A stretch of DNA of 64,000 nt from Mesostigma viride (GCA_009746045.1 RPFO01000041.1:6969861-7033860); one strand, 5' to 3'; positions 44,801 through 54,873 are shown, counted from the first letter of the stretch. A program made the numbers and translations. Notes: a model not told the origin generated them from the sequence alone.

Positions 44801-45086
44801 TGGCCAGCAGCTGGCCAGTAGGCGACGCCATGTCTGTCGAGGTCAAACGTCGTTTCGTCGTCGTGCACGTCTTTTTGAAAAAAACGCAGATTTTTTTCCC
44901 GCCGAAAGTACCCCAGAACCAGGGTACCCCCCTGGGTTTGCCAGATCAGTAATCCCTGGCCAAGTGTCCAAAGTACGGTCTGAAGTGCTCTACGGAAAGC
45001 TGAGATCTAGATCTTTCGATCCCCCCAGGTTTGACCGTTAAAATATTTTTGGCGCGGCGCCTGCAAGGCGCACAAACTCAGTCCGT
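41835..45086 (-). mobile_element. piggyBac-superfamily transposon (about 3.25 kb)
   Basis: Ends ACGGACTGAGTTTG...CAAACTCAGTCCGT, followed internally by a GTGCGCCT-GCAG segment on both sides. The same termini are TTAA-flanked in the relative at 21020-32330; here the flanks are CAGA and TAGA, so the duplication has decayed or the ends are slightly off. It encodes a piggyBac transposase with two frameshifts. Outside both ends lie similar TCAACTGG-ACC segments. Confidence 0.75.
42446..44868 (-). pseudogene. piggyBac transposase, two frameshifts
   Basis: Minus-strand gene in three frames: 44868-43486, 43455-43165 and 43198-42446. The N-terminus is strongly acidic (DSDDEQDSED, DSSDDDD), then a DDE_Tnp_1_7 core. 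The three expected aspartates lie in AAIDERS (first piece), MAMDRFYTG (second) and KAVDKFDH (spanning the second break). Further family marks are NPSKPAPFHVKQY, GTVLPNRRGLP and a C-terminal cysteine-rich domain CVVCATIP...CKDCNQALCLGAC that would bind the ends. It cannot make full transposase as read. Breaks near 43490 and 43165 are single-base changes and might be sequencing errors. Confidence 0.9.
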
Positions 45087-45254
45087 TAGAGGGGTAGGAG
45101 TTCAACTGGCACCACGAAAACGGACTCAGTACAAATGAAGAACCCATCTTAAGGGGACTCGGCGCGGCGAATTTTTTCCGCGCCAAAAAAATTCCCGCCG
45201 GACGCACTGAGTGAAAAGTGGAGGGTGGACGAATGCACGTGCGGAGTGGGTGCG

Positions 45255-45605
45255 ATGGCGGTCACGCGGTCGGATAAAAAGCTGGAACGCGAGAGTATTT
45301 TGGCCCTGCAAGCATGGCAGGTTGAGTCCAAGTGTTCCGACATAAAATTAGATGATCTACTCTCGCGCGACGGTCTCGTAGCGGCCGGCTCGGCTGGGAA
45401 AAACCACGAACCTCCAACCGACCGCAACGCAGCCAACAATATTTTTCGTCACGCAGCATACCGCCATTTTTCGGCCCGGATGGGGTGGATCAACGCTGAT
45501 GGAACTGCTAAAAAGCTTCCTAAAGCATTCAGCGACATCGTTCGCGATCGATTTCCAGATTCCCGGGCTAATTACACCGGATTTATCGAAACTGCCGATC
45601 GCTGA
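45255..45605 (+). CDS. Small ORF with P2X7 receptor C-terminus-like domain
   Basis: 116 residues from ATG 45255, ending 38 bases before the transposase ATG. The second half has the pattern of the zinc-binding C-terminal (ballast) domain of P2X7 receptors: RHAAYRHFSARMGW, a short loop with KLPKAF, then IVRDRFPDSRANYTGF at the very end. There are no membrane segments, so it is not a channel. It may assist the transposase, for example in metal or DNA binding, but that is inference. Some cysteines expected in the metal site are not visible in this copy. Confidence 0.55.
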   Translation: MAVTRSDKKLERESILALQAWQVESKCSDIKLDDLLSRDGLVAAGSAGKNHEPPTDRNAANNIFRHAAYRHFSARMGWINADGTAKKLPKAFSDIVRDRFPDSRANYTGFIETADR

Positions 45606-45643
45606 CATTTTTGCGCTGCGATGGCCGCGCCCACTTTTCGTGC

Positions 45644-48095
45644 ATGATGGGCCGTAAAAACGCCAGAGCGAAATCCCAGCGGCTTCGCTTTGAGCGACAG
45701 GCTGCCGGAGAGCAGCCTTCGGTGCCTGCGCCTCTGAAAAGGGGCCGTGGCAGACCGAAGGGTTCGAAGACAAGGGTTGGTGTCGGCAGGCCTAAAGGGT
45801 CTAAGAAAAAGAAATGGCGATCATCCACGCCAGTTTCTGTGGGCATGGCGGATGTTTCAGCGGCGGGGGTCGGCCAGAATGCTGGGAATGCACCGAGCAG
45901 CGGCGAGATGGAGCTCGGTGCGGAAATTCTCGGCGATGAAGGTATGCCAGCCACTGGGCGTAAGCGAGCGCTCGTGAGCCCTTACACCCCGTCTCCGAAG
46001 AAGCTTGACAGCCGTGGGCATCATTTGAGGCAGGCAGCCGATCAGCCGCCCCCTCCCCCCTGCGATCCCATTTCATGGCAGCGCATTGTTGTTGATACAG
46101 TGTGCCTTGAAGGAATTGTTGGCCATTTAGCCTGCCCTGAATGCCATGAGAAGTCCCTGAAGCTGGGGCATAAGACGCAGCCTGGGCCCTGTGCATCTTT
46201 GCTGCTGGTGACATTTTGCACAAATCCCCACTGTCGGGCGGAGAATAAGAAGCCTTGGCACCATGCAGAACCAGCGGAGGTGGGGGGAGGCCTGGCAAGG
46301 GTGGGAATGTCACGTGCTTCCAAGAATGCTCTCCTGGCCCTGAACACTGTCATCCATGGTGTCACACGGAGTGACCTGCTGCGTGTGTGGAGCACGATGG
46401 ACATGGAATTCCCCAAGCATGGTAGCGTGTGGCGGAAAGATGTGCTTATGGTCGCGCGCATTGTGATTGAGTACCTGCACACTGTGATAGAGGAAAACCG
46501 TGAGGTAGTGAGGCAGTGGGAGCGGGATAATGGCAGGTTCCCTGACCTGGATGGGTTCCTTCGGCAGGCCACGCGCGCTACCTTTGATGGCAGCTGGGCT
46601 AATCGTGGGTACAGGTCACTGCTGGGGCAGCAACTGTTAATCCACGACGTGTTGAAGCTTATCATAGCCCACCATGTGTCCAGCAAGTGGTGTGCCTTTT
46701 GCATGCGTGTGGCGGGCAAGAAGGATGCAGATGGTAAGCCTAGAGTGCCAGCCCCCCATATGTGTTTCAAGAACCATGCGACCACAAGCAAGAGCATGGA
46801 AGGCGCGGGTGCAGTGGTGATGTTGCTAGATGTGATGTCGCTAGAATCGGGGGTGTTCACAGGTCAAGTGATGGAGAGGGCAGGGAGTGAGCAGGGACAG
46901 AAGGGCAGCAAGCCTGAGAGCCAGCGGCTTTGGGTGACCAAGGTAGTGAGTGATGGGGACACGAGTTGGTATGCACAAGTGAGGGAGAATCAGGTGTTGA
47001 AGGAGGCAAATCACATCCCTGACAAAGACAATGACCTGAACCACCTGTCCATCAACCTGCACAGTGCACTAGTGGCCACGAAGAAGACGTGGCTGTCTAA
47101 GCACAAGAATGTGCTAGGAGAGAAGACCCACATCTGGCACATGCTGCGGGGTTACCGTGCCTGCATACGCTGCAACTATCACATGGGTGCCACGTGGCTG
47201 CACGGCGCATTGGCCAACGCGCTGGAACATTATCATGGCAACCACACGCATTGCAATGCATGGCCCAACCACATGAAGCAGAAAAGTGGGGAGGTGGTGC
47301 AGCGCCAATGGTGTGGTGTGCATACCAAGAAGAAGAACCTGCCGCCTTGGGGGGGCGGGCCTGGCTGCCTCGTGTGTCGGAGAAGGGTGGGGTGGTGGTG
47401 CAGGTGGACGAGCTTGTCCGCGAGGTCTGGGGCAGATTCAGCTCGATGGAGGTGCTGGAAGGGTGCTGCCACAATAGCTCCTCCAACCACAACGAGTTCA
47501 CTCATTCACAGCAAGTGCTTGCCACACCTGGGGGGAAGGGGGGCTTTGCTGGGGGCTGTACGCTGCCTTTTGCGCGGTAGGTGCCCTGCGTGCCCAAAAG
47601 GGCGAGACATGGTTTATTCCAATAGCGGGGAAGCTGGGCATTTCCATGTGCCCTGAGGCACTAGCTCAGTTGCAAGAGCTGACTGAGGCAAGGTTGCGCC
47701 AGCAGAAGAGGAAGAAGACACTAGAGTTCAAGCAGCAAAGGGCGCAGGGCAAAGCCATCCGGGCTGGGGTTTATTGGGATGAAAACAAGAAGGACAAGTC
47801 CACCTATGCTAAGGGCACAGCGTATGGGGGAGTGGGCCCTGCCACAGGGGGTGTGGATGTGGGCGACAGTGACAGTGAGGGTGAGGAGGAATATATGGAT
47901 GATGTTCCCTGCCTTCGCTGTGCTATTCCCACCCCGCTCCCTGGCAATAATTTTCTGCTGTGCAGCACGGTGGGCTGCGAGGGAGGGCTTCACCTCAAGT
48001 GCTGCGACCCTCCCCTGCGTCGCGTGCCCGATGGGGACTGGTTTTGCCCCTTGTGCACGGGGCAGAACGTCATCACTGAGTCGGATAGTGAATAA
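45644..48095 (+). pseudogene. Kolobok-like transposase with C-terminal PHD finger, two frameshifts
   Basis: First frame 45644 to about 47350: a basic N-terminus with AT-hook-like RGRPKGSK repeats, a Cys cluster (CPECHEKSLKLGHK), ATFDGSWANRGYRSLLG with the first catalytic Asp (about 46586), KWCAFCM, and SDGDTSWYAQV with the second Asp (about 46952). The frame shifts at a G-run near 47349 into one holding CCHNSSSNHNEFTHS, the expected third acidic residue. It shifts again in G-runs near 47530 into the frame ending at 48095. That last part holds a charged region and a PHD finger (CLRC, LLCSTVGC, HLKCC, WFCPLC), a chromatin-reading module. Both breaks lie in G homopolymers, so the true gene may be intact. 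Confidence 0.8.
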
Positions 48096-48613
48096 TTGTG
48101 TTATAGTGAACGCCTTAGGTGGCATCACGGGAAAGTCAATAACTTGAGCTAGGGGTGTCAGATTGAGCTCAAATTTTGGCAGTGTGTTTCCCCCCACTCA
48201 GTTGAATTTTCTATGTATGGATGACCCAAATAAATGTGTTAATGATTTGATTTATTTTTTTTGGCTAAAAAAAGTACCCATTTTGCGGGAAAATTAATAA
48301 CTCAAACAAATGTGACCATTTTGGCCATGTAAATAGCCCAGCTTTTAAAAAAGTGGGGGAACTTTGCAGGTATGTATGGGCAAGTCATTTAGACAAGTGG
48401 TTTGTCTTGGGCAAAATATCTCATAAATAGCGTCTTTTTCTATTTTTAGCTCGCCACCGGTGCGTGGTTGGGGGTAGTACCCCCAACAAGTGGTGGTATG
48501 AATGTCCAAACATCATATTTATGGTACCCAATCATCACTAGATTTTTCCCATGTGCATTGGAACTGATACTCACTAAAGTCTGTTTTTCAGGCTTTTGGA
48601 CGTGCGAGTCCCC

Positions 48614-48692
48614 TTAATTTTCCGATTTCAGGGGTACCCAAACATGCCAGAAAACTTGGTCTTGTGGCGCTTTGTACCCTCCGTAGTTTTAA
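48614..48692 (+). repeat. 87-bp direct repeat, right copy (distal part)
   Basis: Continues the repeat begun at 45142-45152 after the Kolobok insertion, ending GTAGTTTTAA. See 41717-41803. Confidence 0.85.
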
Positions 48693-49675
48693 TGCGCGGT
48701 GTCTTGCTAAATGCCGACTAGAAAGGTACAAAGTCTCCCTGACGTCATCGACCGCGTCGTCTTCATCTTGCAAGAGCCTCGTCCATGTCCACCTCGCCTT
48801 GCATGGCCTTCCGCCTGCACACAAGATGCATAGGCGACGCTGAAACAAGGAAATCAAGACCATAGACGATCAAACTTCTAATTAGACGGTCGGCTGAAAA
48901 AGATTTCTGGATGAAAATGACGGACAGTAAAACCGTGGCAGATTCCTAAAACAAGGCAGATTATGAACCAATGTCGCGTTTGAGATTATAAACCAATGTC
49001 GTGACCACCATTGGCGTTCCTTGCACAGGCTTCCCTGCATAGTCCACCACTATCCTTATGAATTTAACGGTTGACACTGCCCTCAGCTTTCTTTCATGTC
49101 ATCGCGCTCTTTTTTATCACATCGGACAGATTCACCCGCTAGACAGACTTTGTGCTTATATATTCAACCAGGACTGTGGGAAACTTTGCGAACTGAAGAC
49201 GTGTTAGAATCCCTGAATGCCTCTGTGGCCCTGTCGCCATCGCCCGGCAGTCCCGCACCTGCCAACCACCGCCAGTGGCTTTCCTTGTGGTGGCTGTGCT
49301 CTCGCGCCGTCTTGCCTTCGTAAATCATCCAGCTGTTATGAAAGACGCGACGCGCATTCGGGCATTCGCTGTCGCCTTTGGATCGACCAAAGGAAACGCA
49401 CATAGAACTAACTCTAGTAGACTTCCGAAGCAAAGTTGAAATAGTTGCTCGTACAGCAAAACGTCCTAGGACCGTAACTCGAGCTTCGACTGGCTACGAC
49501 GCCATTTTCAACGACTTCAGTACTTTCCGTCGCCCTTGACACGTTGTCGTACAATACTACACAGTTACGCCCATAGAAGCTCACCTCCAATACATAGTCC
49601 AAAAGCCTGCAAAAAGTCCTAAATTTAGGACGCTCGGGAATGCGTATTTAATCATGTAAACAGTAATATTTGACC
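48693..49675. other. Unassigned sequence
   Basis: No gene recognised on either strand. A 16-bp palindrome GTCCTAAATTTAGGAC at about 49616-49631 recurs at about 59162-59177, on the other side of B2. Confidence 0.35.
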
Positions 49676-49680
49676 CTGGC

Positions 49681-50297
49681 AGTTGTGAGGGTAAGAATGC
49701 CACGAATTCCGCCATGGTTCTTGCAGGAAGTTGCCTTTATTAACAATCAGGAAACACAGACGTAAGTCACGTCACTTCCAAGACTGCACGCAGCACAGAC
49801 GACAGGGTCGCAGTGCCAAGAGAACGTGCACGCAAGAACTAGCGTCCCGGTGTGACCAAGTCACTCATATAGCTTACTAGGGACGCGTCCAAGTATTCAG
49901 CTGCACTGTCACAGCTGAACTGTCAATCAATTGATTACACAGACTCTGGCACGCCTTTGGCGCGCAGATCTATCAATTGTCCATACGGCTAGTCCTGTGG
50001 ACCTATCCGTACACTAGTCAGCATCAATTGTCTCATAGGTCCTGGCGCGCTACAGTGCGCCTACCTATCAATTGACCATCAAGTCCTGTACAAGTCCTGT
50101 CAACGTCCTGCGGACTATCAAAGTGACACTTGTACATCCTGTGTCCGTACGCGCCCACAGTGGCGCGCCGGGTACTGTCGGCACAGCCTAGGAAACGTCA
50201 TAACTTTTACGTTCCTTAACCAAATGAGGCGTTCAAGGTGCCGTTGGAAAGAGCGTAACAATCTCTATCCATCTAACGTAAATCCTTTACGTTAACT
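49681..50297 (-). repeat. 3' LTR of B2
   Basis: AGTTGTGAGGG...CGTTAACT, 617 bp. It carries four ATCAATTG motifs and several GTCCTG motifs in its middle part and, on the sense strand, a likely polyadenylation signal (AATAA-type, 5' of GGCAACTTCC). Confidence 0.95.
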
Positions 50298-50317
50298 CCA
50301 ATCCCTTCTTTTCTTTA
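50298..50317 (-). other. Polypurine tract of B2
   Basis: On the sense strand TAAAGAAAAGAAGGGATTGG directly precedes the 3' LTR. It resembles the family A tract (AAAAGAAGAAAGGGTTGG). Confidence 0.8.
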
Positions 50318-50944
50318 GGGGTCACATCCCCTGCCAGGGACCCTTGAAGTAGCTTGAAATGTCCTTCACTCCAGCTTGAAGCTTGAACAGATGTCTTTAA
50401 TGGCCAATGCCATTCCCCCAGCCCTTTCTTTTAAGGAACTGGAAAAGAAACAGATCTGCCACAGGGAAAACCATTTCATGAGAAATGGAGAAAACCTATG
50501 GAAGTGGCATTACAGAGTACCACCAGATATTAGAAGCACACAAAATTAAATACATACAGGTTAATTCTATGAGGTCTTCTCCAGGAATTAATCCCATCAC
50601 CTCGGTAGAGCCTCCAGTACAATGACCTTCTGGCGGTGAGTTACATTAATCCCAGATACTAATCCCATAAAACCCAGTACATATTCAATATAAGTACAAT
50701 AAATCCATGACAATTAAAATACCACTTGACAAAGTAAGGCGTATTACAATAGTTTGCCTGTCATTCTCTCAACAGGGGTCTATTGGCGCCCGTCTTACGG
50801 CGCCCGTCTACTTGCCAGATGGTAAACTGCCACAGCAAACAAATGACAAAATGAAACACATAGGCAACAATTAAATCCTGCCCTGGGGAACTAGGGAAGT
50901 CTGAACAGGCAAACACCTGAACAGGCCAGCTTGTAGAAACATAA

Positions 50945-50992
50945 TACCAGGGAATCGAACCCCGCCCTATAAACCCCAGAATAAAGGTTCCC
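50945..50992 (-). other. tRNA T-arm-like motif in the 3' non-coding region of B2
   Basis: Sense strand CGGGG-TTCGATT-CCCTG forms a T-arm-like stem-loop, preceded by TTCTGGGGTTTATAGGG. The same motif is in B1 (about 23945-23993). A B-box match (GGTTCGATTCC) is exact. No full tRNA can be folded. Confidence 0.5.
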
Positions 50993-51246
50993 AGACCATT
51001 GTGAGAGGTATGTACAAATATACATTTCTTTTAAAATAGAATACATGGTCTGTAATGGACCTGTCAACCTTGTGTAGTCAACAGCATGAACCCCAGCCAA
51101 AACCTGGCTGTATCCTGATTAAAATCAGAGTGAGTGTACCATGGTCCATGAGCCTTAGTACAGACTAAAATACAGGTATTATGCCAGTCACAATGCTGAC
51201 ACTACCACACAATCTGCTCTCCAATGCCCTATAACCATGCACCAGC

Positions 51247-54200
51247 TTAGACAGCTTGCTGAGATGGGTCCATCAGAGACTGAAGAACCTTGTATTGCAC
51301 TGCTGCCTTCTGCACTAGCTTGGTCAAAGCATCAGCAGGATTGTCAACCCCAGGGATATGCTCAATATTGGCCAAGGAGGACAACTCCTTAAGAAGGAGA
51401 TAATCCAAGTCCCTACTTCTGGCCATCTGCCTGTGCACAAACTGCACCATCCCCATGGAGTCTGTTTTTAGAAGAGTGGTAACCTGAAGTGGCCAAGGAG
51501 TGTTAGAAGTCATCTGATGAAGCAACTCCTTCAGATAAAGGCTTGTGTGAATGCCTTCACAAATAGCCCTGCATTCTGCCACATCACTGCTGACAGCCAC
51601 CCGTTTGTGCAGGCGACTAAACCAGCTCACCAAACTCCCCAGGCCTTCCTGTCTGAGCACAAAGAGCCCTGCAGCCCTGCCCCTGACCTTGGAGACCTGC
51701 CTGCTGTCCATTGAGCTATCCACATACAGCTCCATGCAAATGGGTTGTGATAAATCCACTGCAGACAACAGAATGCCAGATGAAGCCCTGACCTGATCAG
51801 CCACCTTGGCAGACCCTAGCTCCACCAGCATGTCATCAGGCAACCTGGCTATGACCATAAGGTCTGGCCTGGAAATGCCTGCCACCCAAGCAACCATGCC
51901 CCTCACCATGGGACACAGTGCCTGTGTGATGGTTGGAGGAAGCTTGCTAATGAGGGTCTCTTGATAGTCATTGCCCCCCACCAGCAGCATACGCCACTCC
52001 CCTCCCTTCTTCACCAGTGTGGCCTCCATGCCCACAAACAGCAGAGGCTCATTCTCCACCTGCCATTGCTCCCTACCCAGAGGAAACTTGGACTTAATGA
52101 TGGTGATCAGCTCCTTAAGCCACGACGTGGGAGCTATCAGATGTAGGTCATCCCCGTGCAGCGAAGCATACACTGGCAGGCCTTCCCATTGCCCCAGAAA
52201 CAGACAGGGGTCTACAGGAGAGACCTTCAAGTTGCAATGCTCCTTCAGGAAACGGTTGAGAGTCTCCCTCCAGATTATTGGACTTGACCTCAGGCCCTCC
52301 AGGCCCTTGAGGATTTTAAGGAACTCCGTGTGGATGTCCCTTTTCCATACAGCAGGCACCCTAACATAGAAAGGCGTCTTGCCCTCCCACTTTTCCTGTG
52401 CCACATCTGCATCACCCTCCAGAAATGCCCTCTTGAAGTCTATCACCACTGAGCCATAGTCCAAGCCCTTGTTGAGAAGGCCTAGAAAGACACACAGCAG
52501 CAGCCTCCAAGTATCATGCAGCATGCCAGGGGTATACAACTCCTCAGCAGTGCACTCACCAGTACCCTTGAACTCATTCAGCACTGGCCTGACATGTGGT
52601 ACCTTGACCCCGTCCACCTCCTTCATCTTGATGACAAACTTGAGCTTGAGTAGACGTCGTGCAGGAGGCAGGTCATTGACAGGTTCCACGCATTTCTTGG
52701 AGATCCAGTCCTCCCCAGATTTAATCAGACCCAGTGTTACCTGGGGACACATAATGGGAGAGGACATGAGCTTCACCAGGCCTTGGTAGTTGATAGGGCT
52801 GTGTCCAGCAAGTGAGTGAGGACCAATGCCCAAACTGCTTGGATGACTAGCAGCTGGCAGTATGAGGTCATCAACCAAGGGCTCCTGCCCCTGGCACACT
52901 TGCACACGCTTAACCGTCCTGGTTACTGCACGTGATAGGTGAGTGGTCCTGAAATTAATCAGTGGGACCTGACCAGCCCCTTCCTTAGTCAGGAGAGAGG
53001 ACGTGATCACTACCCCATCCTGGCATAGGAAATTCTGCCCCAGAAGAGCAGGTCCTTGATAGCCCTCCAAGACACAAAAAGCAGTGTCCTGTCCAAGGAT
53101 AGGAATGAATACCTCACCCAGTACCTTCACGTGTACCCCGCCACTGAAGTCAGACACAAACTGATAGCTGGGTTCAGACATGCTGTACCCTGCTGCAGCC
53201 CTGGTCCCAATAATGGAGACCTGAGAATTAGTGTCTACCTCTAAGGCAGTGTCCAGCCCCAGATTGCCATGCCACCTGAGCTTGGCTACCTTGGGCTGCT
53301 TCTTGGCCCTTTGTAGAGCCCCAATCAATCCAGCCAAACTTGTCCCCCTGGGCTTGGTTAGTGCCTTGGGCTTGACAGTTGACTCCCCAGCTGTTGACCT
53401 TGCAGCCTGTTCAACAAGTACCTCTGCAACCTGGCCAGGGCTGACAGATTCCCCTGCAACAGATGTGGTCGTTGCGTCAGTGATGTCACCTGGGACCTGA
53501 AAATCCTGCAGATCCTGTGAGCCTTGTGCCTGACTGCCCTCATTCATCAGGTTAGGCTTGACATATGACCAACTCAGCCGGTGTACATGCTTTGGTTCGT
53601 CCTCCATGCTGACCAAGCATGCGTGGCTAGCTTCATCAACCTGGGTAACCACCCCAGGACTCCAGCTACCACGTTTGCCATAAAGGCTAGGTTCCTTCCA
53701 AGCTAGGACCTTCTGACCCACTTGTGGCTCCAGCATCTTCCAACCCCGGTCCTTCTCCCTCAGCTTGGCAAAGGTGACATGTGCAGCATGTTTCCAGCCC
53801 TCCAGCACATGTGGTGGGCACAGGCCATGATATAGACCCATTGGGCTGACAGCAACTCCATCATAGTAGAAGTTAACCCTGCTGTTCAGCTGCTGCTCCA
53901 CGTTCCTCAGCCATGCACTCCTGACAAGTGCAGGTGCAGACAAGGGTACCCAGTCTTCAGAGATGATCAATTTCTTGACCTCCTGGATTGCCCTCTCGAT
54001 AGCACCCTGCTGCCCATGAGCCTCCCTAGGTGTAACCAGCAACTCAGGAAGGGTAGGATCACCCTTGAGATGCTGAAACTGCATGTCCACCTGGATCCTT
54101 GTGGTAGGAAACTTGGCTCTTACATTCTGCAGGGCAGCCAGCAAGTACCTGTTCTTCATAGAAGGTAAATGCTCCAGCACCTTGTATTTCGTGTACCTGT

Positions 54201-54873
54201 CCACGCACACCAACAGTTGCATGCCCCTGATGTGTTGGATATCACACTGCAGATCACCAATGCTCTGAGGTAGAGCTTTGGCATGTGATTTCCTGGGCTT
54301 GTTGGAGGACAACTGGCACTTACACCGTGAGGCAGCTTGCTGACACGCCTTAAGAAGGGGTGCCCTGCCCATACGGAAGGCAAAGTTGTTTGACAGAGAA
54401 GTGGCATGCCCAAACATGTTGTGGATTCGGGCACCCAACTCCTGGTACACAGAGGAAGCAGTCCCTGGCACAGTCAGGACTGTGCTGTCAGGTTGTCCAG
54501 CATCACCATGCTGACTTCCATCCTGTTCTGACTCAGAGCCTGAGTCACCCTGCTCATGCCCAACACCTGGACCGCCAGCAGGGACCACATGCATACCACC
54601 AGAGGCCTTCACACCCCTCTGTGGTTGTACATTGGTTTCTCTCAAAATGAGAGGTCCACCCTCGTGCCCAGCACGAGGATGCATAGGGTCAGACATACTT
54701 ACAGCTGCATCAGCTGTCAAGGACGTCTTCATAGGAACCTGTACCTCTCCAGGTGACCTGGGGCCACACTGAACCTGGAGATCACCCTCTTGTTGCCCAG
54801 ATATAAAATCTGCATTGGAGCACCTGGCCTCCCCCTTGGGTGAATTAAGGTGTGTAGGGGTTGCCTCAGACAG
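51247..54873 (-). CDS. pol polyprotein of B2: integrase-protease-RT-RNase H
   Basis: Open without interruption from the codon after the gag TGA to the stop at 51247; the first ATG is at 54732 (1161 residues from there). Positions counted from that Met: HHCC-like H104, H109, C137, C139; integrase acidic residues D164, D216, E246; SH3-like tail about 340-390; retropepsin-like DTN at 500-502 with LLGQNFL at 563-569; RT with D765 in VIDFKRAF and the catalytic HGDD at 859-862; RNase H with D1005, then AECRAICEG, KTDSMGM and NPADALTK. In standard Ty1/copia the protease precedes integrase and the RT motif is YVDD. Expression is likely by readthrough of the gag stop. Confidence 0.93.
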   Translation of the reverse strand: MSEATPTHLNSPKGEARCSNADFISGQQEGDLQVQCGPRSPGEVQVPMKTSLTADAAVSMSDPMHPRAGHEGGPLILRETNVQPQRGVKASGGMHVVPAGGPGVGHEQGDSGSESEQDGSQHGDAGQPDSTVLTVPGTASSVYQELGARIHNMFGHATSLSNNFAFRMGRAPLLKACQQAASRCKCQLSSNKPRKSHAKALPQSIGDLQCDIQHIRGMQLLVCVDRYTKYKVLEHLPSMKNRYLLAALQNVRAKFPTTRIQVDMQFQHLKGDPTLPELLVTPREAHGQQGAIERAIQEVKKLIISEDWVPLSAPALVRSAWLRNVEQQLNSRVNFYYDGVAVSPMGLYHGLCPPHVLEGWKHAAHVTFAKLREKDRGWKMLEPQVGQKVLAWKEPSLYGKRGSWSPGVVTQVDEASHACLVSMEDEPKHVHRLSWSYVKPNLMNEGSQAQGSQDLQDFQVPGDITDATTTSVAGESVSPGQVAEVLVEQAARSTAGESTVKPKALTKPRGTSLAGLIGALQRAKKQPKVAKLRWHGNLGLDTALEVDTNSQVSIIGTRAAAGYSMSEPSYQFVSDFSGGVHVKVLGEVFIPILGQDTAFCVLEGYQGPALLGQNFLCQDGVVITSSLLTKEGAGQVPLINFRTTHLSRAVTRTVKRVQVCQGQEPLVDDLILPAASHPSSLGIGPHSLAGHSPINYQGLVKLMSSPIMCPQVTLGLIKSGEDWISKKCVEPVNDLPPARRLLKLKFVIKMKEVDGVKVPHVRPVLNEFKGTGECTAEELYTPGMLHDTWRLLLCVFLGLLNKGLDYGSVVIDFKRAFLEGDADVAQEKWEGKTPFYVRVPAVWKRDIHTEFLKILKGLEGLRSSPIIWRETLNRFLKEHCNLKVSPVDPCLFLGQWEGLPVYASLHGDDLHLIAPTSWLKELITIIKSKFPLGREQWQVENEPLLFVGMEATLVKKGGEWRMLLVGGNDYQETLISKLPPTITQALCPMVRGMVAWVAGISRPDLMVIARLPDDMLVELGSAKVADQVRASSGILLSAVDLSQPICMELYVDSSMDSRQVSKVRGRAAGLFVLRQEGLGSLVSWFSRLHKRVAVSSDVAECRAICEGIHTSLYLKELLHQMTSNTPWPLQVTTLLKTDSMGMVQFVHRQMARSRDLDYLLLKELSSLANIEHIPGVDNPADALTKLVQKAAVQYKVLQSLMDPSQQAV

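Larger units (their letters stand above)
45153..48613 (+). mobile_element. Kolobok-like DNA transposon (3461 bp)
   Basis: Inverted ends GGGGACTCG...CGAGTCCCC are flanked by TTAA (45149-45152 and 48614-48617). The intact target can be read in the 87-bp repeat at 41717-41803. It carries a small ORF with a P2X7-C-terminus-like domain and a long transposase gene ending in a PHD finger. TTAA duplication with GG ends and this transposase type fit Kolobok. Confidence 0.85.

Noticed and set aside
46042-46860. 272-codon minus-strand frame
   Set aside because: Antisense to the transposase with recognised motifs on the plus strand.
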